Below are positions 28,107 through 34,553 of a stretch of DNA of 58,111 nt, in pieces. The DNA is taken from the IMG/VR virus record IMGVR_UViG_3300025141_000107, positions 1-58,111 of that record; one strand, given 5' to 3'. The translations under genes were made by a program, and so were the position numbers. Every line of letters starts with the position of its first letter. Position 1 is the stretch's first letter. The notes below the pieces were generated by a model. That model saw only the letters and a list, made by a program, of their open reading frames with translations. It made no database searches and was not told where the DNA came from. The stretch is from a virus.

Positions 28107-28556
28107 ATGACTCTCACTCCCTGCGAACTTGGCCTCCTCTCCAACACCGACGTCCTGGGTTACATCCGGGCGCAGAACGCCGCGCGCAACGCGCAGGCAA
28201 TTGCAGAAGGCTGGCAGTTCTGGACGCTCATGGCAGAGGAGCTTGCTGAGGAGCACACCAATGTCTATGAGCTGGAGCTCCGATTCGCTCGCGGCACGTA
28301 CAGTGACGTGTACAAGGAGTGGTGCGGGTGCCGTCCCTCCATCAACCGGGAACTCACCCTGGCGCAGCTGGAGGTGGAGATTGGCCGCATGTCTGACATG
28401 GCAGCGGCGGCGTACAAGGAAGAGCTGGAGTGGCAGGCAGAGCAGGACCGCAAGGACCGCGAGGACATCGCCCTGGGCGTGACACCTCCCACGCCAGGCA
28501 CGGAGCTGGAGCAGTGGGAAATCTACGAGGCCAAGGCCGAAGAGGCTGGGTACTAA
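28107..28556 (+). CDS. Hypothetical acidic helical protein
   Basis: A protein of 149 residues starts at ATG 28107 after AAGGAGA. It is helical throughout (IRAQNAARNAQAIAEGW, LAQLEVEIGRMSDMAAA) with an acidic tail. The GC content is high and all six frames are partly open, but only this one has a promoter and ribosome site. The family is unknown. Confidence 0.65.
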   Translation: MTLTPCELGLLSNTDVLGYIRAQNAARNAQAIAEGWQFWTLMAEELAEEHTNVYELELRFARGTYSDVYKEWCGCRPSINRELTLAQLEVEIGRMSDMAAAAYKEELEWQAEQDRKDREDIALGVTPPTPGTELEQWEIYEAKAEEAGY

Positions 28557-28566
28557 GTTGGAAGTC

Positions 28567-28595
28567 GTGCAGGTCTCGCAGCCTAATGGTATAAT
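28567..28595 (+). promoter_or_regulatory. Early-type promoter
   Basis: GTGCAG 28567-28572, 17-bp spacer ending TGG, TATAAT 28590-28595. Drives 28624. Confidence 0.8.
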
Positions 28596-28623
28596 ATAGA
28601 TGTCAGCTAAGGAGTGTGACACA

Positions 28624-28737
28624 ATGTTTGATTTCGATCCAGCGGAAGCTTGGATATTTGGATTCCTGGGAACTATGGGATCACTCGCCCTGGCGATGGG
28701 TTTCGCGGCACTATCTAGCGGAGGATGTCTGTCATGA
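28624..28737 (+). CDS. Membrane micro-protein
   Basis: A 37-residue peptide starts at ATG 28624 after AAGGAGTG. After an acidic start (MFDFDPAEAW) a Gly/Ala-rich membrane helix spans about residues 11-31, ending in SSGGCLS. It overlaps the next membrane peptide by four bases; the two may form a pair. Confidence 0.6.
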   Translation: MFDFDPAEAWIFGFLGTMGSLALAMGFAALSSGGCLS

Positions 28738-28862
28738 CGTTTTCATTCGCATTCTTTCTTGCTTCAGTATCACTCTGGGGCATCGCAATTGGTTACGGAG
28801 TCCCGTCTTTCATTGACTGGACCCAACGCAAAGTCGCTGAGATGGAGGCAGACAATGCTTAA
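28734..28862 (+). CDS. Membrane micro-protein
   Basis: A 42-residue peptide starts at ATG 28734 in an ATGA overlap. MTFSFAFFLASVSLWGIAIG is a membrane helix, followed by a short amphipathic tail (WTQRKVAEMEADNA). Its last codons GAC AAT GCT TAA contain the ATG of the next gene. Confidence 0.6.
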   Translation: MTFSFAFFLASVSLWGIAIGYGVPSFIDWTQRKVAEMEADNA

Positions 28863-29088
28863 AGCAGGAGATTTGGTCACTTACGTTCGACCCCACCCAG
28901 ACGAGGTCGGCCTCGTTCACCGAGTGACAGCAGTCATGGAGGACGACGACGGTATATGGGTGCACCTGGATGAGGAGCCACCCGACTCAACTGGTGGGCC
29001 GGTTGAGATTGAGCCAGGCATCTACGGAGGCTGCGGCGGATGGGAACAGTTGCACCAGTTCAAGCTCGTGGAGGAAGACAATGCTTAG
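28855..29088 (+). CDS. KVGDLV-like small protein
   Basis: A protein of 77 residues starts at ATG 28855 (MLKAGDLVTYVRPHP). EVGLVHRVTAVMEDDDGIWV gives the core strands with an acidic loop. It ends KLVEEDNA, whose codons hold the next ATG. The GACAATGCTTA junction repeats the one at its own start, a second dual-coding junction type. Confidence 0.65.
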   Translation: MLKAGDLVTYVRPHPDEVGLVHRVTAVMEDDDGIWVHLDEEPPDSTGGPVEIEPGIYGGCGGWEQLHQFKLVEEDNA

Positions 29089-29323
29089 TGTGGGAGACAC
29101 AGTCGAATACAAAGGCTACAGAGGTCGCGTCAGTGAGCTCATCGGTCACGGTGTGGTCAAGGTCCGCTGGGAGGACGGAGCTGAAGGTGAAGCCGCGGAG
29201 CAGCAGATGACGAAGGTCTACCAGACGAATCGTTTCAACTTCATCCTCTTCAAGAACTACGATGGCTCGGTGACGTCGAAGACGATTCCTCGCGTCACAT
29301 ACAACAAGTTGTTCGCCCAGTAA
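29081..29323 (+). CDS. KVGDLV-like small protein with extra C-terminal part
   Basis: A protein of 80 residues starts at ATG 29081 (MLSVGDTVEYKGYRG). RVSELIGHGVVKVRWEDGAE is a textbook SH3-like two-strand pattern with W-x-D-G. A C-terminal extension follows (RFNFILFKNYDG). The next promoter begins two bases after its stop. Confidence 0.65.
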   Translation: MLSVGDTVEYKGYRGRVSELIGHGVVKVRWEDGAEGEAAEQQMTKVYQTNRFNFILFKNYDGSVTSKTIPRVTYNKLFAQ

Positions 29324-29324
29324 C

Positions 29325-29353
29325 GTGTAGCTATCAGCTACTAATGGTATAAT
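29325..29353 (+). promoter_or_regulatory. Early-type promoter
   Basis: GTGTAG 29325-29330, 17-bp spacer ending TGG, TATAAT 29348-29353. Drives 29408 through a hairpin leader. Confidence 0.85.
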
Positions 29354-29361
29354 ATATACAC

Positions 29362-29381
29362 GGAAGGAAAGGATTCCTTCC
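29362..29381 (+). promoter_or_regulatory. 5'UTR hairpin shared with 24236
   Basis: GGAAGGAA, loop AGGA, TTCCTTCC, about 9 bases after the -10. Same position, sequence and distance to ATG as the leader of the gene at 24280. Confidence 0.65.
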
Positions 29382-29407
29382 AAACCCCCGATTCAAGGAG
29401 AATCACC

Positions 29408-29803
29408 ATGGCTACAGCCAACGCAAAGTACGAATTCGATATCACTGACTCCGAGGTCCTCGCACCTCATCCGAAGTCCGGCCTCGCAACCCTGGTTGTG
29501 CAGGGTGTTTGCACCAACGCTGATGGCGTCAGCTTTGACTTCATCGCTGTCAACAACCTTGACCAGCGCTACCCGGAACGGTTCAAGGTGAACTGGAACG
29601 GTTCCAAGGCTCGTATGCCCGAGGTGGTCGGTCACGGCCTGGCGGATGATGTCCGCGCCGGTCGCTCGGTCTCGGCTGACCTTTACTTCACACGGGGCGC
29701 GCGCATTGCGATCGCTAAGAAGTGCATCACGCTCTTCCCGCTGTGGAAGCAGCAGGCCGGCGCTATCGGTGAGGAAGCTGCTGAGGAAACTGACGCAAGC
29801 TAG
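29408..29803 (+). CDS. Hypothetical early protein, paralogue of 24280
   Basis: A protein of 131 residues starts at ATG 29408 after CAAGGAGAA. It shares with the protein at 24280 the strand-rich first domain and the motif FTRGARIAIAKKC, but lacks the SAP-like tail and ends in a Glu/Ala helix (GAIGEEAAEETDAS). Same promoter, same leader hairpin and GC-rich codons suggest strong early expression. A nucleic-acid-related role is inferred from its relative only. Confidence 0.65.
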   Translation: MATANAKYEFDITDSEVLAPHPKSGLATLVVQGVCTNADGVSFDFIAVNNLDQRYPERFKVNWNGSKARMPEVVGHGLADDVRAGRSVSADLYFTRGARIAIAKKCITLFPLWKQQAGAIGEEAAEETDAS

Positions 29804-29808
29804 AACGT

Positions 29809-29849
29809 AGGCTGGGCCGCTTCCGGTAACCAATCCGGACCCCCAGCCT
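29809..29849 (+). other. Stem-loop after the 29408 gene
   Basis: Outer stem AGGCTGGG with CCCAGCCT, inner stem TCCGG with CCGGA. Six bases after the stop; no T-run. A transcript-end structure. Confidence 0.6.
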
Positions 29850-29854
29850 CACTT

Positions 29855-29883
29855 GGCCGTCCCGGTGTACAACCGGGGCGGTC
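29855..29883 (+). terminator. Possible terminator hairpin overlapping a promoter
   Basis: An 11-bp stem from GGCCGTCCCGG to CCGGGGCGGTC (two G-T pairs) around a 7-base loop, followed by GTCTTT. The loop contains GTGTAC, the -35 of the tRNA promoter. Confidence 0.5.
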
Positions 29884-29894
29884 GTCTTTATAAT
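29865..29894 (+). promoter_or_regulatory. Early-type promoter, 18-bp spacer
   Basis: GTGTAC 29865-29870, 18-bp spacer, TATAAT 29889-29894. It precedes tRNA-Arg; the -35 lies in a hairpin loop. Confidence 0.55.
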
Positions 29895-29903
29895 GTTCAA
29901 CAT

Positions 29904-29979
29904 GCGCCCTTAGCTCAGCGGATAGAGCATTGGCCTTCTAAGCCAAGGGTCGGAGGTTCGAATCCTCCAGGGCGTGCCA
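29904..29979 (+). tRNA. tRNA-Arg (anticodon UCU)
   Basis: Acceptor GCGCCCT with AGGGCGT (first pair G-T), D-arm GCTC/GAGC, anticodon stem TTGGC/GCCAA with loop CTTCTAA, T-arm GGAGG-TTCGAAT-CCTCC, CCA encoded. It reads AGA codons, common in the A/T-rich leader genes. Confidence 0.95.
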
Positions 29980-29989
29980 TCTTCTCAAC

Positions 29990-30018
29990 GTGCAGCTATC
30001 AGTCAAGAGTGGTATAAT
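29990..30018 (+). promoter_or_regulatory. Early-type promoter
   Basis: GTGCAG 29990-29995, 17-bp spacer ending TGG, TATAAT 30013-30018. Drives 30039. Confidence 0.8.
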
Positions 30019-30038
30019 AGTATCACCAAGGAGGTATC

Positions 30039-30203
30039 ATGAAAGGTATCATCGCAGCAATCGCTTCCCTCGTAATCCCCGGCCTCGGCCAGCTCATTCT
30101 AGGTGAGTGGACCCTCGCCGCCATCTGGTTCTTCCTGGGATTCTGTTTTCCCGGTATTGCGAACATCCTGTCCGCAGTCCACGCTCTAATGCTTACCGAC
30201 TAA
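30039..30203 (+). CDS. TM2-like small membrane protein
   Basis: A protein of 54 residues starts at ATG 30039 after AAGGAGG. LVIPGLGQLILGEWTLAAIW has the P-G-L-G-Q-x-x-x-G turn typical of TM2-like and related two-helix membrane proteins, followed by a second hydrophobic segment (FFLGFCFPGIANILSAV). Function is unknown. Confidence 0.65.
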   Translation: MKGIIAAIASLVIPGLGQLILGEWTLAAIWFFLGFCFPGIANILSAVHALMLTD

Positions 30204-30213
30204 GGAGTCAGTT

Positions 30214-30363
30214 ATGCGTTTCGATATCTATGTGGGTCGTACCCTCTATGTAAGCACCCTGAATATTGACGAGGCCTTTCGCGTCTTTCGTCTCCACATC
30301 GGCCAGGGCAATAACGTCAAGCTTAAGTTCATCCCGCTAGCTGGCAATCAGCAGGCGGCATAA
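30214..30363 (+). CDS. Small hypothetical protein
   Basis: A protein of 49 residues starts at ATG 30214 after TAAGGAG. MRFDIYVGRTLYVSTLNIDE then AFRVFRLHIG gives strand-strand-helix, like the protein at 25017. Same operon as the TM2-like gene. Confidence 0.6.
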   Translation: MRFDIYVGRTLYVSTLNIDEAFRVFRLHIGQGNNVKLKFIPLAGNQQAA

Positions 30364-30426
30364 ACCTAAACATTCAGAGTAGGGTGTATAGTATACCCTC
30401 TTAACACAAGCGCGAAGGAGCGTATC

Positions 30427-30516
30427 ATGGTAGTAGCAACAGTATTCGTAATAGTCACAGGATCCCTTTGGACAATGATGTTCGGAGTCATGGGGATCGC
30501 ACTCATTCAGTCGTAG
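30427..30516 (+). CDS. Membrane micro-protein
   Basis: A 29-residue peptide starts at ATG 30427 after GAAGGAG: MVVATVFVIVTGSLWTMMFG then VMGIALIQS, one continuous hydrophobic helix. A TATAGT at 30387 could be a -10, but the family -35 is missing. It could be an early membrane effector. Confidence 0.5.
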   Translation: MVVATVFVIVTGSLWTMMFGVMGIALIQS

Positions 30517-30522
30517 GAAGAC

Positions 30523-30551
30523 GTGCAGGGTGCACGCTCCAGGGATATAAT
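30523..30551 (+). promoter_or_regulatory. Early-type promoter
   Basis: GTGCAG 30523-30528, 17-bp spacer, TATAAT 30546-30551 (GGA rather than TGG before it). Drives 30579, the last early gene. Confidence 0.75.
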
Positions 30552-30578
30552 AAGAGAGTCATCAACAAGGAGCATGAC

Positions 30579-30800
30579 ATGAACGACAGCACCCCCACAA
30601 CCCAGACCCTCCGCCGGCTCAAGACCCAGATGAAGGCAATCCGCCTGGCTTCCCGCCTCCTCGAGGAACGGGGTGCCGGTGGCAACAGCACCTGGCAGGA
30701 GCTCTCCAACGAGCTGCAGCGGCTCAAGGCGGAGTACCGGTACCTCACCTACGAGGAGAACCACGGTAGCCTGGCAGCAGAGATGGTTGTCGGCTGCTAA
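30579..30800 (+). CDS. Hypothetical helical protein
   Basis: A protein of 73 residues starts at ATG 30579 after AAGGAGC; the open frame upstream to 30468 overlaps the promoter. It is basic then acidic helical (TLRRLKTQMKAIRLASRLL, LSNELQRLKAEYRYLTYEE). GC-rich. It ends the early block before a strong terminator. Confidence 0.65.
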   Translation: MNDSTPTTQTLRRLKTQMKAIRLASRLLEERGAGGNSTWQELSNELQRLKAEYRYLTYEENHGSLAAEMVVGC

Positions 30801-30815
30801 CCCCAGGACCTCTCT

Positions 30816-30865
30816 AGGGGCCCCCTCCAGCCTAAAACAAGGGCTAGGGCGGGCCCCTTCTTTTT
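30816..30865 (+). terminator. Rho-independent terminator of the early block
   Basis: AGGGGCCC pairs with GGGCCCCT, with partial inner pairing (AGCC/GGCT), then TCTTTTT. It lies 15 bases after the last early gene. Confidence 0.8.
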
Positions 30866-31198
30866 GTCTTCTAAGGGCTGGGGAGGGGGCTACCTAAAAT
30901 CAGCTGAAAACAGCCTAGGGGGCCCGGAGCGCCCCCTCCAGGCCAGGGGGCCCCTGCAGGCTCAGCCCAGGGCTAGGGCCCATCCAGGGCTGCCTAAGTG
31001 CTCTCGCAGTTTTCTGAAATTTTCAAAAGTTTTTGCTACGTCTCTTCAGTCATAGTGCTGAACTCTGATCTTTATCATGCCCTAGACTACTTCTTGAGCA
31101 ACATACATGACGAGACACGTGGTAGTTGAAAAACTGGGCGCAGATGAAAAAAAGAAATGTAATCATTCTTGAAAAAAATTCCGGAGAAATTTTCAAAA
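30866..31198. other. Non-coding stretch with GC-rich palindromes, then A/T-rich DNA
   Basis: From 30866 to about 31005 the DNA is very GC-rich with nested palindromes (AGGGGGC/GCCCCCT at 30917-30937, CAGGGG-G-CCCCTG at 30944-30956) and two copies of AGGGCTAGGGC. After that it turns A/T-rich with no gene visible. It separates the early block from a minus-strand gene. Possible packaging, origin or recombination site; nothing decides between these. Confidence 0.5.
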
Positions 31199-31384
31199 CT
31201 ATTCTGGGTTAACTTTTTGACCTGTGTCCGTAAGATATTCTTGCATGAAGGACTCATCATATCCTGAGACTGTGGAGAGCACATCACTTGCTCTGTTGTC
31301 AGGTTTAAGTGCACCAATTTTAACAAGGAAGAATATGGAGACAATCATACCAGTAAGCATCCAAACCAGAGCTGTTTCTAGCAT
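31199..31384 (-). CDS. Single-span membrane protein
   Basis: A protein of 61 residues on the minus strand starts at ATG 31384; an upstream TTG at 31402 is in frame. MLETALVWMLTGMIVSIFFL then VKIGALKP is a membrane anchor followed by a soluble tail (SGYDESFMQEYLTDTGQK). It is transcribed toward the GC-rich block. Function is unknown. Confidence 0.6.
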   Translation of the reverse strand: MLETALVWMLTGMIVSIFFLVKIGALKPDNRASDVLSTVSGYDESFMQEYLTDTGQKVNPE

Positions 31385-31568
31385 TGTTTCTACCTGGTGC
31401 AATGTATTCCCCTATATTTTAGGTATATCACTAGGAAAAATTATATAAAGTGTAACCAGACATAACGTAGACAATCTGTACTAGCAAAACTTTCACAAAA
31501 TTCCAAAAGAAATTTTCCGAATCTTTTGTATAGTTATAGAGGTAACTCATCGCAAAGGGTAATATAAG
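31385..31568. promoter_or_regulatory. Divergent A/T-rich promoter region
   Basis: 184 bp between the minus-strand membrane gene and the rightward leader gene. ATAGTTATAGAGG near 31530 resembles the end of the late-type promoter repeat (AATAGTTATATAAG). No complete copy of the 45-bp repeat is present. Confidence 0.4.
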
Positions 31569-32186
31569 ATGCGCATCAATAGAGACCAGCTTCTGTCAAT
31601 TATCCTTGATGAGGCTAAAAAGATTAAAAAAAGTGAAACTGACGCGAAGAGCAGTGCGATCACGGGAATAGTCAACAAGTATGATAAGAACAGCAATAAA
31701 ACAGTTGACTGGGACGAGATGGCAGACCTCATGGGTGATGTGATGACAGGAAAGATGACATCAGCTCGCGCGAGGACCACACAGGGAAAATCCAAAAAGG
31801 AGACAAAGGTAGAAATGAAAATCTCACAAAAAGAACTTAGGGGCATACTCGACGAGGCCATGATGTCCTTGATTCAGGAAAAAAGGGCCATGAGAGAGGA
31901 GTACGGAAAGGACTTTCTGTCCAGTACACACCCAGACGGACACGGCGAGGAGAGAGACCCTGAGCTGGACTTTGCCGGCGAGACGCTGGACCTCGACGAG
32001 GATAGCGGTTCTGAGGAAGGCTCCCACTATCGCAAGAATAGGAGAGCTGACCGCCAACACCTCAGGGATCTCGAGAAAGATATGCGTTACGACCGCGAGC
32101 ACATCAAATCCGAGTCCGGAAGATATGCGTTAAGGCGCGCTATAATAAGCATCCTATCTGAAGACTTAAAGGGGAAGACACTATGA
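31569..32186 (+). CDS. Double-leader protein with EF-hand-like loop
   Basis: A protein of 205 residues starts at ATG 31569. Leader 1 is MRINRDQLLSIILDEAKK; a second leader starts at Met83 (MKISQKELRGILDEAM). Between them NKYDKNSNKTVDWDEMADLM is a typical EF-hand loop. The C-terminal part is charged and His-rich, and ends in another leader-like helix (YALRRAIISILSEDL). A second example of serial leaders in one chain. Confidence 0.65.
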   Translation: MRINRDQLLSIILDEAKKIKKSETDAKSSAITGIVNKYDKNSNKTVDWDEMADLMGDVMTGKMTSARARTTQGKSKKETKVEMKISQKELRGILDEAMMSLIQEKRAMREEYGKDFLSSTHPDGHGEERDPELDFAGETLDLDEDSGSEEGSHYRKNRRADRQHLRDLEKDMRYDREHIKSESGRYALRRAIISILSEDLKGKTL

Positions 32187-32872
32187 GTAATTCTAAAGAT
32201 ACTTTTGACCGCGCAGCAATACGCAGTTTTTTCCGAGGTGACTGGAATGATGAGCCCGCGCGATCACGCACTGATCGAAGAATGCTCGCAGAGGCCGCTG
32301 AGGATCATAAGTTGCCTGCACTAGAGAGTTACCAGGTCAGTCGCCTGGCTGATGCTATAGTTACTGGCCTTATAGATCAATTCGACATCAATATGCCTAA
32401 AGGCAAAGACGGTAAGAAGTCAGATGAGGAGAAAGAGCTATTAGCACAGATCACGTATCACGTGGAAAAGTATACGGAATTGCCCGCGATAATCTACGAG
32501 CTAGCCATGGATACACAGGTCGAGCTAGGAGGAGACTGGGAGTATGACCAGGCTGGGAATCGCGTTAACGTTGATGACGCTGACGATGATGATCCCTGGG
32601 AGGACTATGATTTCGGACCTGATGCGCCAGAGCGTGCAGAGATGGTTGATATTGTAGCGGGTGCTGTGTGGGATGCTATTACTGATGGCGGCTGGACAGG
32701 TGAGTTCAATAGGGCTGAGCTGGACGACCTTGTTGATAATATGATAGCAGCTGCTGATCTAGACAAGGAAGCCTGGCACCAGGCAAATATTGATTTTGAA
32801 GAGATTAATGATAGAGTTAATGAGTTCAAGGATGATTACCAGGACGAGCTTTCTGGCGGTGGGTTAAAATAA
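32183..32872 (+). CDS. Acidic hypothetical protein
   Basis: A protein of 229 residues starts at ATG 32183, overlapping the upstream stop. No leader is present. It is strongly acidic (VNVDDADDDDPWEDYDFG) and helical, with a possible repeat of the type AELDDLVDNMIAAADLD. No family is recognised. Translation is likely coupled to the preceding gene. Confidence 0.6.
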   Translation: MSNSKDTFDRAAIRSFFRGDWNDEPARSRTDRRMLAEAAEDHKLPALESYQVSRLADAIVTGLIDQFDINMPKGKDGKKSDEEKELLAQITYHVEKYTELPAIIYELAMDTQVELGGDWEYDQAGNRVNVDDADDDDPWEDYDFGPDAPERAEMVDIVAGAVWDAITDGGWTGEFNRAELDDLVDNMIAAADLDKEAWHQANIDFEEINDRVNEFKDDYQDELSGGGLK

Positions 32873-32890
32873 TAGAGGAATGATAAAATT

Positions 32891-33298
32891 ATGGAAATAG
32901 TTGTTTTAGTTAAAAATTTATTTGTTGATTTGCTTATTGTGCTGTGGGGAGTTGTCTCCGCCGTGCTAGAATTCGCTCTGAGCACTGCTCACTGGCTTCA
33001 CTTCGATGCACCGCGTGTCGAGGGGTTGCTGGTGGGTGTGTTCTTGGCCTGGGTGATGTCACGTAAGGACAGGCATCCGGTGCTCAAGGTGCTCTCTGCA
33101 CCGCTCCGCCTTGTTCTAGGTATCCTAGACCTCGTCTGGGACCACATAGTTGAATTCCTGTCCGATACCAAGGCTACAGTGCTGGGATTCCTCCAGCAGG
33201 GCTGGGGAGCTCTCACTGGACGGGTTAAAAGCGCCTGGGCCGGCATGCTCGGTTGTCTAGCGAGCATCCGTGACAGGCTGCGCGGAAAGAATAAGTGA
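32891..33298 (+). CDS. Membrane protein
   Basis: A protein of 135 residues starts at ATG 32891 after GAGGAATG. Hydrophobic segments at about 3-32 (VLVKNLFVDLLIVLWGVVS) and 45-56 (EGLLVGVFLAWVMS) and amphipathic helices later suggest a membrane-bound protein with a basic tail (RDRLRGKNK). It could be holin-like, but nothing proves it. Confidence 0.55.
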   Translation: MEIVVLVKNLFVDLLIVLWGVVSAVLEFALSTAHWLHFDAPRVEGLLVGVFLAWVMSRKDRHPVLKVLSAPLRLVLGILDLVWDHIVEFLSDTKATVLGFLQQGWGALTGRVKSAWAGMLGCLASIRDRLRGKNK

Positions 33299-33927
33299 TA
33301 CTTAGCCACACTAAGCTTCGCTCACTTATTAGAGAGCAATTTTTTCTCCAGGTAACAGGTGAAGAGGAAGATTATGTCATTGATCCGCCTGACTCTACTG
33401 ATGCCTGGCACCCAAGTGATGTCGTACCCCTAGATGATGCATGGGCAGGGGGTGACAATATTGATACACCAGTCGATCACTCATATGTTGAAACTGGTGA
33501 GAGCAACGCTGGGAATCATTCTCCAATTGGTTTCTCAGGCGAGCCCGAACCGTTGGGCGATGATGAGCTAGAATTTTCTCCTTGTGATGGCACAAGTTTG
33601 GTGGACCTAGTTTTTCTCCGTGAAACGGATGGGGATCTTGTTACGCCTGAAGAAGCTCTTGTATCTGATGAGCTCATTGAGCCAGAAAGAGAGGCGATAG
33701 TCATTCAGATAAAAAATAGGATGGACGATGTGGGCATCAGTGGCGAAACTAAAGGTAGTATGCTCTCTCAAGTGGACAACGCTGATGAGTTTGAAGATCT
33801 AATTAGATTTATATTTGATGAAGCCGGACTTAACAATAGGCAGCTAGCCGGTGTCGCACTAAGCATAGCAAAAGATTTTCAGGAAAATCCCGATACTGCA
33901 GCAAGTCTCAGCACTTTTAATACATAA
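33295..33927 (+). CDS. Leader protein, acidic
   Basis: A protein of 210 residues starts at GTG 33295, overlapping the upstream stop. The leader is a variant, MILSHTKLRSLIREQF. The body is very acidic and low in complexity (DELEFSPCDGTSLVD), with a helical C-terminal third (QIKNRMDDVGISGETKG). No domain is recognised. Confidence 0.6.
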   Translation: MILSHTKLRSLIREQFFLQVTGEEEDYVIDPPDSTDAWHPSDVVPLDDAWAGGDNIDTPVDHSYVETGESNAGNHSPIGFSGEPEPLGDDELEFSPCDGTSLVDLVFLRETDGDLVTPEEALVSDELIEPEREAIVIQIKNRMDDVGISGETKGSMLSQVDNADEFEDLIRFIFDEAGLNNRQLAGVALSIAKDFQENPDTAASLSTFNT

Positions 33928-33959
33928 AAATTTTTCTAAGCTAAGCTGCAGGTAATATT

Positions 33960-34094
33960 ATGAAAATTAAACAGTGGATGGATCAGAGAGGGTTATCCTA
34001 TTCAGATCTTTTAAAGATAGGATTCTCAATGGGATTTCTCCTGGCGTTTGTCATAGTTATGCTTATAGGTGCAATTGGAGCATTGATATCATGA
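33960..34094 (+). CDS. Single-span membrane micro-protein
   Basis: A 44-residue protein starts at ATG 33960 after CAGGTAA. MKIKQWMDQRGLSYSDLLKI is a leader-like amphipathic helix, followed by a membrane helix (FSMGFLLAFVIVMLIGAIG). Overlaps the next gene by four bases. Confidence 0.6.
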   Translation: MKIKQWMDQRGLSYSDLLKIGFSMGFLLAFVIVMLIGAIGALIS

Positions 34095-34192
34095 CTATGA
34101 CACTTGATGAAGCGTTAAAAACATTGACACCGGAAGAACTAGTTGAGTATGAGGAGCTCATTGAGCTCTGGATAACATACGGTGGTGATTAA
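34091..34192 (+). CDS. Acidic micro-protein
   Basis: A 33-residue peptide starts at ATG 34091 in an ATGA overlap: MTMTLDEALKTLTPEELVEY then an acidic helix. Its stop abuts the next ATG. Four genes in a row here are joined stop-to-start. Function is unknown. Confidence 0.55.
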   Translation: MTMTLDEALKTLTPEELVEYEELIELWITYGGD

Positions 34193-34552
34193 ATGAAAAT
34201 AACACGCAGGCAATTAAGACAGTTAATAAATGAAGAGAGAACGCTTTTTGAGAATGAAGAGCGCGAGTCAGAACTTCGAGAATTCGCAAGGGGCCGCGGC
34301 GGGAATAACGTTCGCAAGTCAGGTGCAAAAATCGAGTCAGCTGCAAATCTTATTGAAGCCGAGGCAGAAATACAGACCGGAAAGATGAGAGAGACACTCT
34401 ATAATATTTCAGAGTTTGTTGCAAAGGTAGGATCAGCTCTCTCAGGATTAGGATCTCTCAATGAGGGTGACAATGAATCCATGGCTGAGAGTTTACCATC
34501 TATCCAAGAGCTTCGAAAGCTTAAGAAGAATATTGAAAAACTTGAGAGATAA
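34193..34552 (+). CDS. Leader protein, helical
   Basis: A protein of 119 residues starts at ATG 34193 directly after TAA. The leader MKITRRQLRQLINEE is among the best matches. The body is a charged helix (ESELREFAREG-like, then KSGAKIESAANLIEAEAEI) and ends ELRKLKKNIEKLER. It could be a scaffold-like internal protein. Confidence 0.65.
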   Translation: MKITRRQLRQLINEERTLFENEERESELREFARGRGGNNVRKSGAKIESAANLIEAEAEIQTGKMRETLYNISEFVAKVGSALSGLGSLNEGDNESMAESLPSIQELRKLKKNIEKLER

Positions 34553-34553
34553 A

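Noticed and set aside
27431-28147. Minus-strand open frame of 238 codons
   Set aside because: Antisense to 27452-28048, which includes an intact zinc-ribbon gene and good ribosome sites.
30387-30392. TATAGT as an early-type promoter
   Set aside because: No GTGTAA-like -35 at 17 bp; kept only as a remark on the gene at 30427.
32891-33298. Calling the membrane protein a holin
   Set aside because: Hydrophobic segments alone do not support it, and no endolysin pair is adjacent.
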